A DNA stretch of 64,000 bases from Nocardioides sp. Soil805. Its GTDB lineage: Bacteria; Actinomycetota; Actinomycetes; Propionibacteriales; Nocardioidaceae. Position numbers and translations under genes: made by a program. Position 1 is the stretch's first letter, and every line of letters begins with the position of its first letter. Under the pieces are notes generated by a model. That model saw only the letters and a program-made list of their open reading frames with translations. It did no database searches and was not told where the DNA came from. The DNA is taken from contig NZ_LMSU01000003.1 of assembly GCF_001429625.1 (NCBI RefSeq), positions 1-64,000 on the forward strand. The letters are read 5' to 3'. This document shows positions 62,150 to 64,000 of the stretch, piece after piece.

Positions 62150-62892
62150 GCTGGATCGCGGTGCTGCTGATCGGCTGCGCGGTCGCAGACCTCACCCACT
62201 CGGTGCGACCCGTGCGGATCGTCCCCGAGGTCTGCGGGGCGGTGCTCGCCGTCCTCGTCGGCCTGCTCGCGGGGCTCACCGAGCCCCTCGACGTCCTCGC
62301 GCTGCTGGTGATCGCCGGCCTCGTCGTCGCCTGGGGGCAGACGGTGACGCACGGCTTCGCGCACCGGATCCCGGTCTGGGTCCCGCTCCTCGTCCTCGGC
62401 GGCGGGCTGGGCCTGGGAGTGCTTGTCTCCGGTGCCGCGAGCCCCGCGGGCGGGCCGTGGGGCGCGTGGCTGGAGGGCAGCGGGCTGCCCGGCCTCGCCG
62501 ACCTCGCCCCCGACCGGGCCCTGCTGCTGCTGGGTGCCTTCCTCGTGCAGCTGAGCACCGGCAACGTGATCGTGCGGCTCGTGCTCGCCGCGACCGGGAC
62601 GGCCGACCCCGACGAGCACGGCTCGATCGAGGCCGACCCGTCCGCGGTGCGGCTCAAGGGCGGGCGACTGCTGGGACCCATGGAACGGGTCTTCATCCTG
62701 GCGCTGGCGCTTGCCGGTCAGATCACCGCCGCGTCCATCGTGGTGGCGGCCAAGGGGCTGCTGCGCTTCCCCGAGCTGTCCTCGCGCGGCGAGCAGGAGC
62801 GCATCCACCAGCTGACGGAGTACTTCCTCGTCGGCAGCTTCATCAGCTGGCTGGTCGCGCTGGGGTCCCTGGCACTGCTCAGCGGCGCGTGA
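62146..62892 (+). CDS. Membrane protein of the SatD operon (DUF3307-like)
   Basis: The 248-residue membrane protein has about six hydrophobic segments. The C-terminal part, GRLLGPMERVFILALALAGQ, then AAKGLLRFPELS and EYFLVGSFISW, is similar to the conserved end of DUF3307 membrane proteins that accompany SatD. It starts inside the stop codon of the SatD gene. The pair may form a regulated membrane system whose signal and transport function are unknown. It overlaps the convergent PhoX-like gene by 14 bp at the 3' end. Confidence 0.8.
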   Translation: MSWIAVLLIGCAVADLTHSVRPVRIVPEVCGAVLAVLVGLLAGLTEPLDVLALLVIAGLVVAWGQTVTHGFAHRIPVWVPLLVLGGGLGLGVLVSGAASPAGGPWGAWLEGSGLPGLADLAPDRALLLLGAFLVQLSTGNVIVRLVLAATGTADPDEHGSIEADPSAVRLKGGRLLGPMERVFILALALAGQITAASIVVAAKGLLRFPELSSRGEQERIHQLTEYFLVGSFISWLVALGSLALLSGA

Positions 62893-64000
62893 CCTGCACG
62901 ACCGACGGACGCGGCCCGGCGAACTGGCCCGGTCGCGGGGTGCCGCCGGCACCCACGAAGTCGGGGAAGTACGACTGCTGGGCCGCCCACGAGCCGTCCT
63001 CGCCGGGGTGCTGCACGGCCACGAACACCGAGCCGTCCCGGTCGTGGACCACCGGGCCGCAGGTCTCGGCGCCGGTGGGCACCGCGAGGAACTGCTGCAC
63101 CCGGCCCCGCTCGGCACCGGCGACCGGCACCTTGAAGAGGCCGTCGGACTTCTTGATCGCGCTCGGCTGGCCGTCGGTGGAGACCCACAGGTTGCCGACC
63201 GAGTCGAAGGCGACGTTGTCGGGGCAGGAGATCGGCGACACCGGACCGGTCCAGCCGCCGAAGTAGGTCCCCGCGGAGGCCGCGTCGCCGCAGATGAGCA
63301 GGAGGTTCCACGCGAAGGTCGCGGCCGTGTGGTCGCCGCCGGTCGGCATCATCTCGACGACGTGGCCGTCCTTGTTGGCGTTGCGCGGGTTGGGCTCCGT
63401 GGGGCCCTCCTTGCCGACCTTGCCGCGGTCGGTGTTGTTGGTGCACGCGACGTAGATGAACCCGTTGACGTAGTTGGGCTGCACGTCCTCGGGGCGGTCC
63501 ATCTTGGTCGGCTGGACCTTGTCGGCCGCCAGCCGCGTGTGGACCAGCACCTGCTCCGTCGTCATCCCCGGCACCACGGACTGGCCGTCCACGGTCAGCG
63601 GCAGCCACTCGCCGCTCCCGTCGCTCACGCCGTCCTCGAGGCCGTCCCCGGTGAAGCGGGCCACCGAGAGGTCGCCGGCGGAGAGCAGGGTCTTGTTGTG
63701 CGCGCGGTCGCGCTTGGAGCCGCCCGCGCGGTAGGTGTCGCGGGAGACGAAGCGGTAGACGTAGTCGAAGCGCTCGTCGTCGCCCATGTAGGCCACGACC
63801 CTGCCGTCGCCGTTGACGATCACGTTGGCGCCCTCGTGCTTGAAGCGGCCCATCGCGGTGTGCTTGACCGGCGTGGAGCGCGGGTCCTCGGGGTCGACCT
63901 CGACGACCCAGCCGAAGCGGTTCGGCTCGTTCGGGTTCTTCGTCGCGTCCCAGCGTGGGTCGACGGCCCGCCAGCCCCGCGAGTCCTGGGCGCCGAGGCC
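62879..64000 (-). CDS. PhoX-like (DUF839) phosphatase, 3' part
   Basis: The visible 373 residues are the C-terminal part of a DUF839/PhoX-type secreted phosphatase; the 5' end lies beyond the right edge. Typical segments are NEPNRFGWVVEVDP, KHTAMGRFKHEGAN, GDDERFDYVYRFVS, RPEDVQPNYVNGFIYVACTNN, SCPDNVAFDSVGNLWVSTDG and GAETCGPVVHDRDGSVFVAVQHPGE. PhoX enzymes are Ca/Fe-dependent alkaline phosphatases exported by the Tat route. The signal peptide cannot be seen. It converges with the membrane-protein gene with 14 bp of overlap. Confidence 0.92.
   Translation of the reverse strand, partial: GLGAQDSRGWRAVDPRWDATKNPNEPNRFGWVVEVDPEDPRSTPVKHTAMGRFKHEGANVIVNGDGRVVAYMGDDERFDYVYRFVSRDTYRAGGSKRDRAHNKTLLSAGDLSVARFTGDGLEDGVSDGSGEWLPLTVDGQSVVPGMTTEQVLVHTRLAADKVQPTKMDRPEDVQPNYVNGFIYVACTNNTDRGKVGKEGPTEPNPRNANKDGHVVEMMPTGGDHTAATFAWNLLLICGDAASAGTYFGGWTGPVSPISCPDNVAFDSVGNLWVSTDGQPSAIKKSDGLFKVPVAGAERGRVQQFLAVPTGAETCGPVVHDRDGSVFVAVQHPGEDGSWAAQQSYFPDFVGAGGTPRPGQFAGPRPSVVQVTRR

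Overview
The window is a 64 kb stretch of gene-dense, high-GC actinobacterial chromosome. The DUF4193 zinc-ribbon protein, the Rpf-type resuscitation factor, the short GlnA2-type glutamine synthetase next to glnE, the MetAP1c-type methionine aminopeptidase with a proline-rich N-terminus and the many GTG and probably leaderless starts all point to an actinomycete. A Nocardioides-like organism (Nocardioidaceae) is my best guess, but that is inference. No integrase, transposase, CRISPR array, tRNA or rRNA was recognised. The only structured RNA gene is RNase P RNA (rnpB), on the minus strand at about 37.06-37.44 kb.

Layout. 0-10 kb: an acetyltransferase, an orphan sulfatase, the helicase HrpB, an acyltransferase-3 membrane protein, an EAL-DICT signalling protein and polyphosphate kinase 2 divergent from a DUF1254/1214 protein. 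10-20 kb: mostly envelope or secreted proteins (a beta-helix protein with three coiled-coil/cysteine repeats, a PASTA-like lipoprotein, AIM24, two small membrane proteins, a BNR-repeat sialidase-like protein) plus a stand-alone phage-style SNF2/DEAH helicase. 20-31 kb: acyl-CoA dehydrogenase, cupin, DUF4193, a frameshifted lipoprotein gene, an ArsR-DHFR-SRPBCC operon with a perfect palindromic operator over its start codon, ABC-F ATPase, Rpf, a secreted endonuclease/phosphatase-fold protein, a small GNAT and pirin. 31-37 kb: a 1198-residue secreted SGNH hydrolase overlapping a small lipoprotein gene, a possible gene remnant and a two-domain secreted protein.

37-50 kb: rnpB, a translationally coupled ATP-grasp/alpha-E/transglutaminase operon, methionine aminopeptidase divergent from two small proteins, two tandem PQQ-type sugar dehydrogenase paralogues, panB, and a four-gene group (unknown protein, WXG100-like helical protein, DUF1023 alpha/beta hydrolase with a long coiled-coil N-terminus, lipoprotein) that resembles a type VII secretion-linked effector cassette. 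50-64 kb: a 32-nt six-copy tandem repeat leading into the nadE promoter; two paralogous secreted proteins behind an array of 11-nt-spaced direct repeats of OmpR-type architecture, with an OmpR-family two-component system just downstream; a translationally coupled glnA2 / class I amidotransferase / glnE operon; a SatD-membrane protein pair behind a cluster of TGAAGTGA inverted half-sites; and the 3' part of a PhoX-like (DUF839) phosphatase running off the right edge.

The clearest functional themes are nitrogen and NAD assimilation (glnA2-glnE, nadE, panB), envelope or secreted biology (more than a dozen proteins with export signals), and local regulators with visible operators (ArsR, SatD, the two-component system). 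Many genes lack a Shine-Dalgarno and instead have a TAnnnT-like hexamer 6-8 nt before the start codon, suggesting leaderless transcription. All calls come from reading motifs; no database search was possible.
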